Counted from the first letter of the stretch, positions 41,301-49,907 are shown. The stretch: 64,000 nt of DNA from JAKAXS01 sp965279065 (GCA_965279065.1 OZ257134.1:3038001-3102000); one strand, 5' to 3'. Numbers and translations are program-made. Notes: generated by a model from the letters alone, not told the origin.

Positions 41301-42406
41301 GACGACACCGCGATGTCACCCGAGACGCGGCCGTTGAGAACCACGGCAGCACCGAACAGCCAGACGCAGAACATCACCCACGGCGGCACCAGAGACATGG
41401 CGCGATCCTGCCCGCGCAACGCCAGTAACAGGATGACCGCCGAGCCCACCAGCCCCAACGCCAGGAAGGATAGCCGCGCAAACGTCGCCGCCAGTCGCGG
41501 ATCGATGACCGCCAGCCCGATCAGGCTCAACTGCCCCACCATCCACACCGTGATGATCATGCGGATCAGCGCCGGCAGCGTTCCAAGTCGCAAGAACGTG
41601 TGCGTGAAAATGAGAAGGCTCGCCGCCAGCGCCGACTCAGCCGCGGCACGATAGATGGCGTTGTCCTCCGGCCTCAGCTGGAACAGCTTGTGGAAGAAGC
41701 CGAAGTCGACGCACAGGTTGGCCAGCACGCACCAGGCGACCAGCGCAGACGCCGGAAAGATGAGCTTGTGATTGGCGGCGAAGATCGACGTCAGGAAAAT
41801 CGCCAGAAGGCCGGTAAGGCCCAGCATGATGCCGTTGAACAGCTGCCGATCACGAACTTTCAGCTCGTACTCCAGCGGTTTCCACAAATTGATGCGCGAA
41901 AAACGGTCGGACGCCAGCTCCACCACATACGTGATGGTCTGTCCCGGCTCGATCGTGATGCGGAATACGTCGGCACGTTCGCTCTTCACGCGTTCGGCGG
42001 CAAAACCCATCGTCGGCGTGACGTTCTCGATGCGCCGCGCATCGAGATCCGGCCAGATGGCGCCCGAACCGGCCACGGTGTAACGGTCTGCCGTGATCCA
42101 GCGCTCGATGGCGTTCTCGGTCGGATTGGTCAGAGCGAACACCATCCAATTCGGGCTGGTACCCGCCGTCGTCGCCGGCACCGAGACACGATCCGTCGTG
42201 CCGTCTGCACCCGCCGCCGTCTCGACCTGCAAGCTGTCGCTATGGGACTCATAGAGGTCGCCCAGCGTCGTGATCTCGACGCGGTCCTGGTTGGGATCGA
42301 GCACGATCGGCTTGAGCGCGAGCGCCGGCGCACTGAACCCGATGACCAGCGTCACCGCCAGCAGCATCGCCAGACCCAGAGTGCGAACAAGGGCGCGAAG
42401 GTGCAT
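38384..42406 (-). CDS. 7TM-PAS-GGDEF-EAL signalling protein with proline-rich tail
   Basis: A 1340-aa cyclic-di-GMP-related protein. After a signal sequence come a periplasmic beta-rich domain (to about 190), a seven-helix membrane region (195-400, 7TMR-DISM-like), a PAS domain (410-540), a GGDEF domain (550-700) and an EAL domain (715-960). The GGDEF site reads RVGGDQFAI, so the catalytic Glu is Gln and cyclase activity is doubtful. The EAL domain keeps FETLVRW, SVNIASRQM, DDFGTGYSSLSYLGRLPFES and AEGVEAEED, so phosphodiesterase activity is plausible, although KID reads KLQ. The last 340 residues are Pro/Ala/Gly-rich and probably disordered. Its ATG overlaps the GNAT stop (TGATG). Confidence 0.92.
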   Translation of the reverse strand: MHLRALVRTLGLAMLLAVTLVIGFSAPALALKPIVLDPNQDRVEITTLGDLYESHSDSLQVETAAGADGTTDRVSVPATTAGTSPNWMVFALTNPTENAIERWITADRYTVAGSGAIWPDLDARRIENVTPTMGFAAERVKSERADVFRITIEPGQTITYVVELASDRFSRINLWKPLEYELKVRDRQLFNGIMLGLTGLLAIFLTSIFAANHKLIFPASALVAWCVLANLCVDFGFFHKLFQLRPEDNAIYRAAAESALAASLLIFTHTFLRLGTLPALIRMIITVWMVGQLSLIGLAVIDPRLAATFARLSFLALGLVGSAVILLLALRGQDRAMSLVPPWVMFCVWLFGAAVVLNGRVSGDIAVSSLVAGLVLVLLLIGFVVTQFAFRTRDAGLTLAPTEAQLRSIAIDGAGAAVWEWNARRNAVKVSPVVEEILDLGPGTLSAKADEFIAFLHPSDRERFRLMLWSIQERAGGKIRTDLRLRHSDNSYRWFEIEAASVPQDEDRQVRCVGLMRDITDAKRAHERLLHDAVHDSLTSLPNRALLVDRIKTAGMRAKSDRSIRPTLFFIDIDKFKSVNTSFGLVVGDSLLLTVARRLQRHLSPQDTLARVGGDQFAILSLLDQDAQELASLAERVRRSLRSPVKMAGQDIVLTGSVGVAVFNGSDEADQDLLKDAEVAMYRAKRGGADRIEIFKPEMRSDRDERLAIEADLRKAVEKNQLKFLYQPIYYLPTEELAGFETLVRWEHPKEGLINPSAIVPVDADSDLVAKLGSHVLMRAARDASAWNKELARPDQPLFVSVNIASRQMFRQVLVQEVRHIIGQGVVPKGALKLEVAESLVMENPEQAAEILEQLKAAGADLLLDDFGTGYSSLSYLGRLPFESIKLQRELVQASGGRDGNGEGVVRSIVAMARELNKKVVAEGVEAEEDAAFLRSAGCEYAQGYYYGDPVPDRDVVQMLRRVRSSERRMKPRGMFRPKGKRKQDGGPQQTAEVVPIAAAAPPPRNVAGERRPNGAAASRPMPPVQPGLLPDPRANGDGVQAPRGGRLRSGADRPANAGAPPLPQANGRSSGPGGVPPPLPGAAAARAGGPRSNGPVGQPPAGSSRATNPPLPMSPGAPPQMPGANGAGGNGAVAGAAPANMFANNGSGSPPGQLMAPSGLQTDPLPLTSPPSGPPPMPGSARPAMPPSTIQSPPSVAPSTPQPPQAQTIGEAWPPPAAAFASNASGRPLQSPPPPQSRATGLVPPPTPPTAPAPVGGPPPIPAAAFAPPPPPEAPEPSAAPPLQARPIPPPPAVAPVVANGPPKPVQPQPDFSKLPPAIAESLARLAGIEAPPRKDKAG

Positions 42407-43005
42407 CACGTCGCGACGCCCCCCATTTTGAGATCCTCGGCGAGAAAGGCATACAGCACGTGGTCCTGCCACTCGCCGTTGATCTTGAGGTACTTGCGCG
42501 CGTGGCCCTCCGACACGAAGCCGCACCGCTCCAGAACGCGCATCGACGCCGCATTGTCGGGCTGCGACGCCGCCTCAATGCGATGCAGTTTGAGGGCATG
42601 GCACGCGTGTGGCAGCAGCGCCTGCACGGCGGCCGACATGTGGCCTCGGCGAACGAACGGCAAGCCCAGCCAATAGCCGAGCGACGCCGATTGCGTCACG
42701 CCACGGCGCACGTTGGACAGCGAGATGCCGCCCAGCAAGTCGTCGTCGCGATTGAAGATGAAGTAGCTGTACCCGAGATCTTCGCGCATTTCGCGCTGAT
42801 AGTGGCGCAGGCGGCGCCGATACGAGCTGCGTGTCAGCTCGTCGCGCGGCCACAGCGGCTCCCACGGCTTCAGGTGCTCGCGTGACAGCGCCCGCAACTG
42901 GGCCCACGCACCATAGTCGTTCATGTGTGGAGGACGCAGCCAGATGCCCCGTCCCTCGAGGGACTGGGCCCCTTCCGGGATGAGGCCTGACCGCAGAAAT
43001 GCCAT
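42406..43005 (-). CDS. GNAT N-acetyltransferase (RimJ/RimL type)
   Basis: A 199-aa acetyltransferase from an ATG at 43005. The acetyl-CoA binding area includes FVRRGHMSAAVQALLPHACH and IEAASQPDNAASMRVLERCG, the conserved C-terminal block of RimJ/RimL-like enzymes. It starts MAFLRSGLIPEGAQSLEGRG. The TGA overlaps the ATG of the GGDEF/EAL gene, so the two are probably translationally coupled. It follows the M16 peptidase gene with 19 nt between. Substrate unknown. Confidence 0.9.
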   Translation of the reverse strand: MAFLRSGLIPEGAQSLEGRGIWLRPPHMNDYGAWAQLRALSREHLKPWEPLWPRDELTRSSYRRRLRHYQREMREDLGYSYFIFNRDDDLLGGISLSNVRRGVTQSASLGYWLGLPFVRRGHMSAAVQALLPHACHALKLHRIEAASQPDNAASMRVLERCGFVSEGHARKYLKINGEWQDHVLYAFLAEDLKMGGVAT

Positions 43006-43024
43006 GGGTGTGTTCGGACTCCGC

Positions 43025-44290
43025 TCACGTTCTTGCGCGTTGCGCCGCGTAGGCGGCGTGATCTTTCGAGCGACTGCCCGCGCCAACAACGACAACCGAT
43101 GGAACCCCCGTTGTAACCTTCTCGGCGAACGTCCGCACCTGCTTGCCGGTGACGGCGTCGACGCGCTCAACCAGATCCTGCGTGGTCAACAGGCGATCGT
43201 AGGTCAGCAGCTGGCGGGCCATTTGTTCTGCGCGTCCCGATGAGCTTTCAAGGCTCATCAGCAGGCCGGCCTTCATTTGTGCCTTGGCGCGCGCCATCTC
43301 CGCCTTCGATGGACCCTTGGCGCCCAGATCCTTCAGCTCGGCACAAATCACGTCGGTCAGCTTGGTCATGGTGCCGGCCCCCGTGGCCGCCTGAATTACG
43401 AACATGCCCGTGTCCCTCATCCCCCATGCCGACGACTCGACAGAGTAGCACAGGCCCCGCTTCTCTCGGACCTCCTGGAACAGACGCGACGAGAGCCCCC
43501 CACCCAGGATGCCGGACGCGACCTGAGCGGCAAAGAACGTCTCGTCCAGGTACGACGGGCCTTCGAAGCCGATAATGAGATGGCACTGCTCAAACGGCTT
43601 GGCGAATGCGCGCGTCCCACCTTTGTAGACCGCCGCCTCGCCAACAGTACGCTTTTGCGCACTGAGCCCGCCGAATAGGGCTTCAGCGTGGCGGAGAAAG
43701 GCCTTGTGCGAAACCCCGCCTGCGGCAGCCAGAACCATGTTCTCGGGTGCATAGTGCATCCGCGAAAAATCCTTGAGTTGCTGAGGCTTGATGGAGCCGA
43801 GGCTGGCCGGCGTGCCGAGGATCGACCGGCCCATGGCCTGGCTCGGATAGGCCGCCTCGTGCAGCAGGTCGATCGCGACCTCCTCTGGGCTGTCGCGCAC
43901 ACCGGCGATCTCCTGGATGATCACCTCACGTTCGCGCTTCAATTCGCCCGCGGAAAATTGCGAGTTCTGCAGAATGTCCGCCAGCAGCTCCAGCGCGACG
44001 CCCTCGTCGCCGGCCAGGACGCGTGCGAAATATCCCGTCGATTCGGGCCCGGTCGCCGCGTTCAGCTCGCCGCCGACGGTTTCGATCTCTTCGGCGATGT
44101 CGCGGGCGCTGCGCGTCTTGGTGCCCTTGAACGCCATGTGCTCCAGCAGATGCGAGATGCCGTTCTGCGCCTCGGTCTCATCACGCGCGCCAGCGCCGAC
44201 CCAGATACCCAAGGACGTCGTCTCCAGGTGGGGCATCTCGTGGGAAACGACGCGCAGCCCGTTGCCGAGCGTCGTGATCTCGATCGTCAT
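43025..44290 (-). CDS. M16-family zinc processing peptidase
   Basis: A 421-aa pitrilysin/processing-peptidase-like protein. The inverted zinc motif HxxEH is seen in ISHLLEHMAFKGT, followed by the downstream Glu in EREVIIQEIAG. The length is that of the single-copy alphaproteobacterial family related to the mitochondrial processing peptidase. The R/Y-rich C-terminal half (GGLSSRLFQEVREKRGLCYS) is conserved. Its ATG overlaps the thrC stop (ATGA). Confidence 0.95.
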   Translation of the reverse strand: MTIEITTLGNGLRVVSHEMPHLETTSLGIWVGAGARDETEAQNGISHLLEHMAFKGTKTRSARDIAEEIETVGGELNAATGPESTGYFARVLAGDEGVALELLADILQNSQFSAGELKREREVIIQEIAGVRDSPEEVAIDLLHEAAYPSQAMGRSILGTPASLGSIKPQQLKDFSRMHYAPENMVLAAAGGVSHKAFLRHAEALFGGLSAQKRTVGEAAVYKGGTRAFAKPFEQCHLIIGFEGPSYLDETFFAAQVASGILGGGLSSRLFQEVREKRGLCYSVESSAWGMRDTGMFVIQAATGAGTMTKLTDVICAELKDLGAKGPSKAEMARAKAQMKAGLLMSLESSSGRAEQMARQLLTYDRLLTTQDLVERVDAVTGKQVRTFAEKVTTGVPSVVVVGAGSRSKDHAAYAAQRART

Positions 44291-45696
44291 GCCGCACCCT
44301 CAGATACGGCCCGCGCCGTGCTCAACACGAATTGCTTCACCGCTGCCAGATCATTAGGAAGCGACGCAAACCGTTCCTCGTCCGTCATCAGGGCGGACAG
44401 CCGGTCCGGCAGCACCGGCCGCTTGCCGGTGATGTCTTCCATGGCATCGGGAAACTTGGCGGGATGAGCCGTCGACAGCACCACGCCCGGCGCGCCACCC
44501 CCGCGGCCCGCCTTCTTGAGCGCCACCCAGCCGCACGCCGTGTGCGGATCCATCAGGTACTCGCTCTCCACAGCGACATGGCGGATGGCCTGCGCCACCT
44601 CGCTTTCACTGGCGGAGAACGCTGCAAAGTCCTTGCGCATCGCCTCCGCCTGCTGGCCGAGATCGAAGCGCTTGCCTTGCGCGAGCCCGTTCATCTGTGC
44701 CCGCACCCGTGAAGCATCCCGCCCGGAAGCCTCGAACAGGTAGCGTTCGAAGTTCGACGAGATCTGAATGTCCATCGACGGCGACGTCGTCGCCAGCACG
44801 CCCTGCATCTCGTAGACGCCGCTATCGTGCGCGCGCCTCAGGATGTCGTTGTCGTTGGTGGCGATGATCAGCCGGTCGATCGGCAAGCCCATGCGCCGCG
44901 CCACATAGCCGGCAAAGATGTCGCCGAAATTGCCGGTCGGCACCGAGAACGTCACGGGCCGGTGCGGTGCGCCGAGGCTAGTCGCCGCCGCGAAGTAATA
45001 CGTCACCTGTGCGACGATGCGCGCCCAATTGATTGAGTTCACACCCGTCAGGGCCACCTGGTCGCGGAACGTGTGGTCATTGAACAGGCCCTTCACCAGT
45101 GCCTGGCAGTCGTCGAACGTGCCTTTGATGGCGACGGCGTGCACGTTGTCGTCGACGGGCGTCGTCATCATGCGCCGCTGCACGTCGGAAACGCGGCCTT
45201 CCGGGAACAGGATCACGACATCGAGCCGCGGCGAGCCGGCGAAGGCGTCCACGGCAGCGCCGCCCGTGTCGCCAGAGGTCGCACCGACGATCGTGGCGCG
45301 CGCGCCGCGTTTCTGCAGCACGTAGTCCATCAGCCGGGCGATAAACTGCATGGCGACGTCCTTGAACGCCAGCGTCGGCCCGTGGAACAGCTCCAGCACG
45401 AAGCGGTCGTGGTCGATCTGCGTCAGCGGTGTCACCGCCGCATGCCCGAAGCTCGCATAGGCGGCATCCGCCATTCGCTCCAGTTCATGGCGCGGGATGG
45501 CACCGCCAGCGAACAAGCTGACGATGTCGACCGCCACGTCAGCGAATTTCCGGCCGGCGAAACCGGCAATCGTCTTGGCGTCGAGCGTGGGCCAGGTTTC
45601 CGGCACATAGAGGCCACCGTCGCGGGCAAGCCCGGCCAGCAGCACGTCCTCAAAGCCAAGCACCGGCGCCTCGCCGCGTGTCGAGATGTAGTTCAC
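44287..45696 (-). CDS. thrC: Threonine synthase
   Basis: A 469-aa PLP enzyme that converts O-phosphohomoserine to threonine. The PLP lysine is in GPTLAFKDVAMQF, and the phosphate loop is GATSGDTGGAAVDAF. The N-terminus MNYISTRGEAPVLGFEDVLL is standard. Translation starts at a GTG at 45696 with GGAG about 10 nt upstream. It links to homoserine kinase at 1.4-2.3 kb in the same pathway. It follows surf1 by 133 nt. Confidence 0.96.
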   Translation of the reverse strand: MNYISTRGEAPVLGFEDVLLAGLARDGGLYVPETWPTLDAKTIAGFAGRKFADVAVDIVSLFAGGAIPRHELERMADAAYASFGHAAVTPLTQIDHDRFVLELFHGPTLAFKDVAMQFIARLMDYVLQKRGARATIVGATSGDTGGAAVDAFAGSPRLDVVILFPEGRVSDVQRRMMTTPVDDNVHAVAIKGTFDDCQALVKGLFNDHTFRDQVALTGVNSINWARIVAQVTYYFAAATSLGAPHRPVTFSVPTGNFGDIFAGYVARRMGLPIDRLIIATNDNDILRRAHDSGVYEMQGVLATTSPSMDIQISSNFERYLFEASGRDASRVRAQMNGLAQGKRFDLGQQAEAMRKDFAAFSASESEVAQAIRHVAVESEYLMDPHTACGWVALKKAGRGGGAPGVVLSTAHPAKFPDAMEDITGKRPVLPDRLSALMTDEERFASLPNDLAAVKQFVLSTARAVSEGAA

Positions 45697-45829
45697 GTCA
45701 ACTGAGCTCCAAATTTTTGCGCGGCCGGCGGATTCAAACGAAGCAGACCGTTCGTCCGCAACCTAGCGCAGATCAGGGCGGAATTGGACGGCGAATCAGG
45801 ATTACTTAGCCGTATCAACGAATTTCTGG

Positions 45830-46603
45830 CTAATTTGGATCGCTCTTTGGGCGCCGCACCCGCGTCACGACGAACGCCGCGTAGATCGCCAGCAGCGTGG
45901 CCGCCAGCCCGTACCAGGTGATCGCATACTCCAGGTGCCGATTCGGCAGGTCGACGAGCGTCACTCCGCCCTTCGGCAGCCCACCGGGATTGGCCGGCTC
46001 GGCGTCCGCGTCGATGAAGACCGGCGCCTTCTCCATGCTGGCTCTCCCGAATGCGGCGTCATGCATCTCGGTCAGCGACTTCCAGTAGTACATCTGGTGC
46101 TTGGGCTCGTTGTCCGGCGTAAACGTGCCCTTGTCCCTGTCGGAGATTGGTTGACGCACCAGGCCGACGACCGTCACGTCGCCGGCAACCTGCCCGGCCG
46201 GCCGCGTCTCCGGCGCCTTCTTGTCCATCGGCACGAAGCCGCGGTTGACCCAGACCACCCTGTTCGGCGCGATCTCCAGCGGCGTGTAGACGTGGTACCC
46301 GGGCCCCGCGTCCGGATCCGGCGCCCACAAGAACTGCTCCTTGTCATAGTGGAAACGACCGTTGACGCTGACGTGCATGTATTCCGGATCGTACGGCGTC
46401 TCGAACGTGGCCGACATGTTCGACAGAACATGGGCGAGCGGCACCGGCGGCGCGTGCGTGCGCTCGGCGATCTGCGCCAGCAGGCCTTCCTTCCACGCCT
46501 TGCGCTGCATCTGCCAGGTGCCAAGCGCCATCAGCATGGCGAACGCCACCATCGTGGCGATGGCCGATCCCAGAAACCCGCTCCGACGCAGTGTCATCAA
46601 CAT
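45830..46603 (-). CDS. surf1: SURF1-type cytochrome oxidase assembly protein
   Basis: A 257-aa protein with membrane helices at each end (SAIATMVAFAMLMALGTW and YGLAATLLAIYAAFVV) and a periplasmic domain between. LGTWQMQRKAWKEGL and VWVNRGFVPMDKK are conserved SURF1 motifs. It assists heme insertion or maturation of aa3-type oxidase. It lies 28 nt after the DUF983 gene in the cytochrome oxidase cluster. Confidence 0.94.
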   Translation of the reverse strand: MLMTLRRSGFLGSAIATMVAFAMLMALGTWQMQRKAWKEGLLAQIAERTHAPPVPLAHVLSNMSATFETPYDPEYMHVSVNGRFHYDKEQFLWAPDPDAGPGYHVYTPLEIAPNRVVWVNRGFVPMDKKAPETRPAGQVAGDVTVVGLVRQPISDRDKGTFTPDNEPKHQMYYWKSLTEMHDAAFGRASMEKAPVFIDADAEPANPGGLPKGGVTLVDLPNRHLEYAITWYGLAATLLAIYAAFVVTRVRRPKSDPN

Positions 46604-46631
46604 GGCGGCCCAACGACCCTTCGCTAAACGC

Positions 46632-47000
46632 CTAGTCCTGGCCCAGGCGCCCTTCTTCGGCTTTGTGCTTGAACTGCTGGCCGATCAGGGCGCCCTTGAT
46701 CACCCGCAGCAGCGCGATGGCGACCAGCGGAGTCAGCAGCCCCCACGCCAGCACGTGCACCCACACCGGCGGCTCGTAGGTGAATTCCACGTACAGTGCC
46801 GATCCCATCATCAGGAAGCCGAGGATGAAGATGGCGAACACGGCTGGCCCGTCGCCGGTGTCGATGAACCTGTAGTCGAGCCCGCAGGCGCTGCAGCGTT
46901 CCCTCAGATTGAGCACCTGCCGGAACAGCGCGCCCTGCCCGCAGCGCGGACAACGCCCGCCGATGGCGGCCGTGACGGGTGACACCTGCGGCTGGGCCAT
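46632..47000 (-). CDS. DUF983 zinc-ribbon membrane protein
   Basis: A 122-aa protein. An N-terminal zinc ribbon (GRCPRCGQGALFRQ, then ERCSACGLDYRF) precedes two hydrophobic segments. The FIDTGDGPAVFAIFILGF motif defines DUF983. Members sit next to coxC/ctaE in Alphaproteobacteria, which suggests a role in oxidase biogenesis. The ATG lies 88 nt after the ctaE stop. Confidence 0.9.
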   Translation of the reverse strand: MAQPQVSPVTAAIGGRCPRCGQGALFRQVLNLRERCSACGLDYRFIDTGDGPAVFAIFILGFLMMGSALYVEFTYEPPVWVHVLAWGLLTPLVAIALLRVIKGALIGQQFKHKAEEGRLGQD

Positions 47001-47088
47001 CGCGATTGCACCTTCCTGAAAGCCAATCGGGGCAGCCCTGAGGACCGCCCCGCTTGAAACCTAGCGCCAATGCGCCGCGCAGCTGGCC

Positions 47089-48030
47089 TTAGTGCCCGCC
47101 GGCCGCGCCGGTATGCGCGCCCGCACCCCACACATAGACGCAGGCGAACAGGAACAGCCAGACCACGTCGACGAAGTGCCAGTACCAGGCCGCCGCCTCG
47201 AAGCCGAAGTGCTGCTTCGGCGTGAAGTGGCCCTTCATCGCCCGCAGCAGGCAGATGAACAGGAAGATCGTGCCGATCAGCACGTGCGCCCCGTGGAAGC
47301 CGGTCGCCATGAAGAACGTCGAGCCGTAGATGTGCCCGGCGTAGCTGAAGGCCGCATGCCCGTACTCGATCGCCTGCAGCACGGTGAACAGCGCGCCGAG
47401 CGCGACCGTGCAGATGAGGCCGAGGATCAGCTGGCCACGCTGGTTCTTAAGCAGTGCGTGATGTGCCCAGGTAACCGTGGCACCCGAGAGCAGCAGCACC
47501 AGCGTGTTGACCAGCGGCAAGCCCCAGGGGTCGAACGTCGCCTTGAAGCTGCCGGGCACCGGCGCTTCCGTCGTCTCGACGGGAACCGGGGGCCAGATAC
47601 CACCCAGCAGCTCATTGCGCTTCACCATGCCGATCAGTTCGTTGGTGTTCTGCAGCTTGTGCACGTCACCCGGCAGCAGCGAGGCGTCGAAATAGGCCCA
47701 GAACCAGGCGACGAAGAACATCACTTCCGAAGCGATGAACAGGATCATGCCGTAGCGCAGGTGCAATTGCACGACCGGCGTATGATCGCCCTTGTGGGCT
47801 TCGATGATGATGTCGCGCCACCACAGATATGCAACGGCAATGACGGTCGCCGCGCCCGCAGCGAACACCCACGGACCGGTGACGCCGAACAGGCCTTCGC
47901 CGCCGCCCATCGAGCGCATCCAGATGATCGCGCCGAATGCCATGAACAGGGCGCCGACCGATGCCACCAGCGGCCACGGGCTGGGGTCTACGAGGTGATA
48001 GTCATGATGCTTGGCGTGCGTATCGGCCAT
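47089..48030 (-). CDS. ctaE: Cytochrome c oxidase subunit III
   Basis: A 313-aa membrane subunit with seven hydrophobic segments. The segments YGMILFIASEVMFFVAWFWA and GFHGAHVLIGTIFLFICLLR are conserved in CoxIII, as is the terminal WYWHFVDVVWLFLFACVYVW. The ATG at 48030 has GGAGAAG close upstream. An insertion of about 25 residues (KLQNTNELIGMV region) lies between helices III and IV. Part of the aa3-type oxidase cluster. Confidence 0.96.
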   Translation of the reverse strand: MADTHAKHHDYHLVDPSPWPLVASVGALFMAFGAIIWMRSMGGGEGLFGVTGPWVFAAGAATVIAVAYLWWRDIIIEAHKGDHTPVVQLHLRYGMILFIASEVMFFVAWFWAYFDASLLPGDVHKLQNTNELIGMVKRNELLGGIWPPVPVETTEAPVPGSFKATFDPWGLPLVNTLVLLLSGATVTWAHHALLKNQRGQLILGLICTVALGALFTVLQAIEYGHAAFSYAGHIYGSTFFMATGFHGAHVLIGTIFLFICLLRAMKGHFTPKQHFGFEAAAWYWHFVDVVWLFLFACVYVWGAGAHTGAAGGH

Positions 48031-48120
48031 CTTCTTCTCCGTCGTCCCTTGGTCGTGTGTTTCCACCCAATTCAACAGTCTCGTCGCAGACCGCGCCGAT
48101 CTGGCGCCCTCTGCTTCAAA

Positions 48121-48699
48121 TCAACTTCCTTTGCCCGGCTCGCTGCCCTGCTTGGCCGCCACCGCATCCTGCGGTGTGTCGACCGGATAGAACGTGTAGG
48201 ACAGCGTCAGCGACGTCAGGTGCGCAGCATCCGGATCACTAGCGATCGCCGGCGCCACGAAGAAGCTCACCGGCATCTCCACGGTCTCGCCCGGCGCCAA
48301 GGTTTGCTCCTTGAAGCAGAAGCACTGCACCTTGCTGAAGTGAATCCCGGCAACGTCAGGCGCCACGTTGAAGGCAGCCGTCCCCGTGATCGTTTTGTCG
48401 GACGTGTTGGTGGCCCTATAGAAGGCCAGCGCGTTCTCGCCGAGCTTGACGTCCATCGTCTTCTGCACCGGCTCGAACTTCCACTTCATGCCCGGCGTGA
48501 CGTTGGCATCGAAGCGCACGGTCATGATACGATCGAGCATGACGTGCGACGGTTCGATCGCCTTCTGCGTCGTGCCGCCGTAGCCGGTCACCTGGCAGTA
48601 GAGCTTGTACAGCGGCACGGCGGCGAAGGCCGCACCCGTCATGAACACCACGGCCGCAACGCACGACAGGGCGACTGCGTTGTCTCGGCCGATTTTCAT
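48121..48699 (-). CDS. ctaG: Cytochrome c oxidase assembly protein CtaG (Cox11)
   Basis: A 192-aa copper chaperone that delivers copper to the CuB site. A single N-terminal membrane anchor is followed by a periplasmic domain. The copper ligands are in KVQCFCFKEQTL, and VPLYKLYCQVTGYGGTTQ is the conserved N-terminal segment. Its ATG overlaps the stop codon of the small gene upstream (ATGA). Confidence 0.96.
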   Translation of the reverse strand: MKIGRDNAVALSCVAAVVFMTGAAFAAVPLYKLYCQVTGYGGTTQKAIEPSHVMLDRIMTVRFDANVTPGMKWKFEPVQKTMDVKLGENALAFYRATNTSDKTITGTAAFNVAPDVAGIHFSKVQCFCFKEQTLAPGETVEMPVSFFVAPAIASDPDAAHLTSLTLSYTFYPVDTPQDAVAAKQGSEPGKGS

Positions 48700-48869
48700 A
48701 GCGGCCGCTCCATCACATGACCGCCCATCCGCACGATCGTCGCCGCGTAGAACAGCGCCACGAGCGAAGCCAGTACTACGGCAATGGCGACCGAGCGCAT
48801 GCGCTGGCGCTTGGCCTGCGCTGCCTTGCTCTCGTTGTCGTTACCGTCCGCCAACTGGGGCTCCATCAT
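48696..48869 (-). CDS. Small one-helix membrane protein of the cytochrome oxidase operon
   Basis: A 57-aa frame starting at tandem ATG codons (48869 and 48866) and ending with a TGA that overlaps the ctaG ATG. The N-terminal half is charged (NDNESKAAQAKRQRMR), followed by one helix (SVAIAVVLASLVALFYAATI) and a short tail. A small protein of this type (CoxF-like) sits between ctaB and ctaG in many Alphaproteobacteria and may aid oxidase assembly. The overlap and position are the main support. Confidence 0.8.
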   Translation of the reverse strand: MMEPQLADGNDNESKAAQAKRQRMRSVAIAVVLASLVALFYAATIVRMGGHVMERPL

Positions 48870-48885
48870 CGGTTCGGTGTTCCGC

Positions 48886-49818
48886 CTAGGCCATCAAACG
48901 CGTCACGACACTCTCGCCCAACAACAGAGCGAACAGCAGGAACAGATAGAAGATCGAATAGTGAAACAGCCGCCGCGCCACCTGGTCGGCCGCCCGGCCT
49001 TCGCGCACGCGCCAAACGTTGACCGCAAGGGCCAGGAAGATTGCGCCGGCGACGGTAGAGGCGATGGCATACGTCATGCCGCCGAAGCCGAAGTAGATCG
49101 GCGAAGCAGCAACCAGCACCATCAGTACGGAGTAGATCAGGATCTGACGGCGCGTCTCGTCGGTGCCGGCCACGACCGGCAGCATCGGCACGCCGGCGCG
49201 CTCGTAGTCGCGGCAGCGGTACAGCGCCAGGGCCCAGAAGTGCGGCGGCGTCCAGATGAAGATGATCATGAACATGATCACGCTCTCGATTGACACCGAA
49301 CCGGTCACTGCCGCCCAGCCCACCATCGGCGGGAAGGCACCGGCCGCACCGCCGATCACGATGTTCTGCGGCGTCCTGCGCTTCAGCCACATCGTGTAGA
49401 CGAAGAGATAGAAGGCGATCGTCAGCGCCAGCAGCGCACCGGCCACCCAGTTGACCAAGAGACCCAGCGTCAACACCGAGCCGATCGACAGGATCGTGCC
49501 GAACGTCAACGCCTCGTCCGCCGTCACACGTCCGCGCGGAATGGGCCGCGCCGCCGTCCGCGCCATCTGCGCGTCGATGTCGGCGTCGTACCACATGTTG
49601 AGCGCACCCGAGGCACCGGCCCCGACGGCGATCATCAGCAGCGCAATGACTGCCAGAATGGGATGCAACGAGCCAGGCGCAGCCACCATGCCCGTCAACG
49701 CGGTAAAGATGACCAGCGACATCACGCGCGGCTTCATCAGCTCGACGAAATCGCCGACGGATGGCTCCAGCGTTTCGGCCAACCCGCTGGCGTCGCTATC
49801 GGCCCCGATGCCCGACAT
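48886..49818 (-). CDS. ctaB: Protoheme IX farnesyltransferase (heme O synthase)
   Basis: A 310-aa polytopic prenyltransferase that farnesylates heme b for the a-type oxidase. The Asp-rich motif is NMWYDADIDAQMARTAARPI; the second loop contains YTMWLKRRTPQNIVIGG. About nine hydrophobic segments are visible. The ATG at 49818 has CAGGA upstream. A large hairpin at 49908-49944 separates it from ctaD. Confidence 0.96.
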   Translation of the reverse strand: MSGIGADSDASGLAETLEPSVGDFVELMKPRVMSLVIFTALTGMVAAPGSLHPILAVIALLMIAVGAGASGALNMWYDADIDAQMARTAARPIPRGRVTADEALTFGTILSIGSVLTLGLLVNWVAGALLALTIAFYLFVYTMWLKRRTPQNIVIGGAAGAFPPMVGWAAVTGSVSIESVIMFMIIFIWTPPHFWALALYRCRDYERAGVPMLPVVAGTDETRRQILIYSVLMVLVAASPIYFGFGGMTYAIASTVAGAIFLALAVNVWRVREGRAADQVARRLFHYSIFYLFLLFALLLGESVVTRLMA

Positions 49819-49907
49819 GGTTCCTGCTTCCCTGTGAGTTCGCGGGTGTGCCCGCTTGATCTTGTCGTTTTGCGCCAGCGCGGGCATTGCCGCTCCGGAT
49901 CGTGAAG

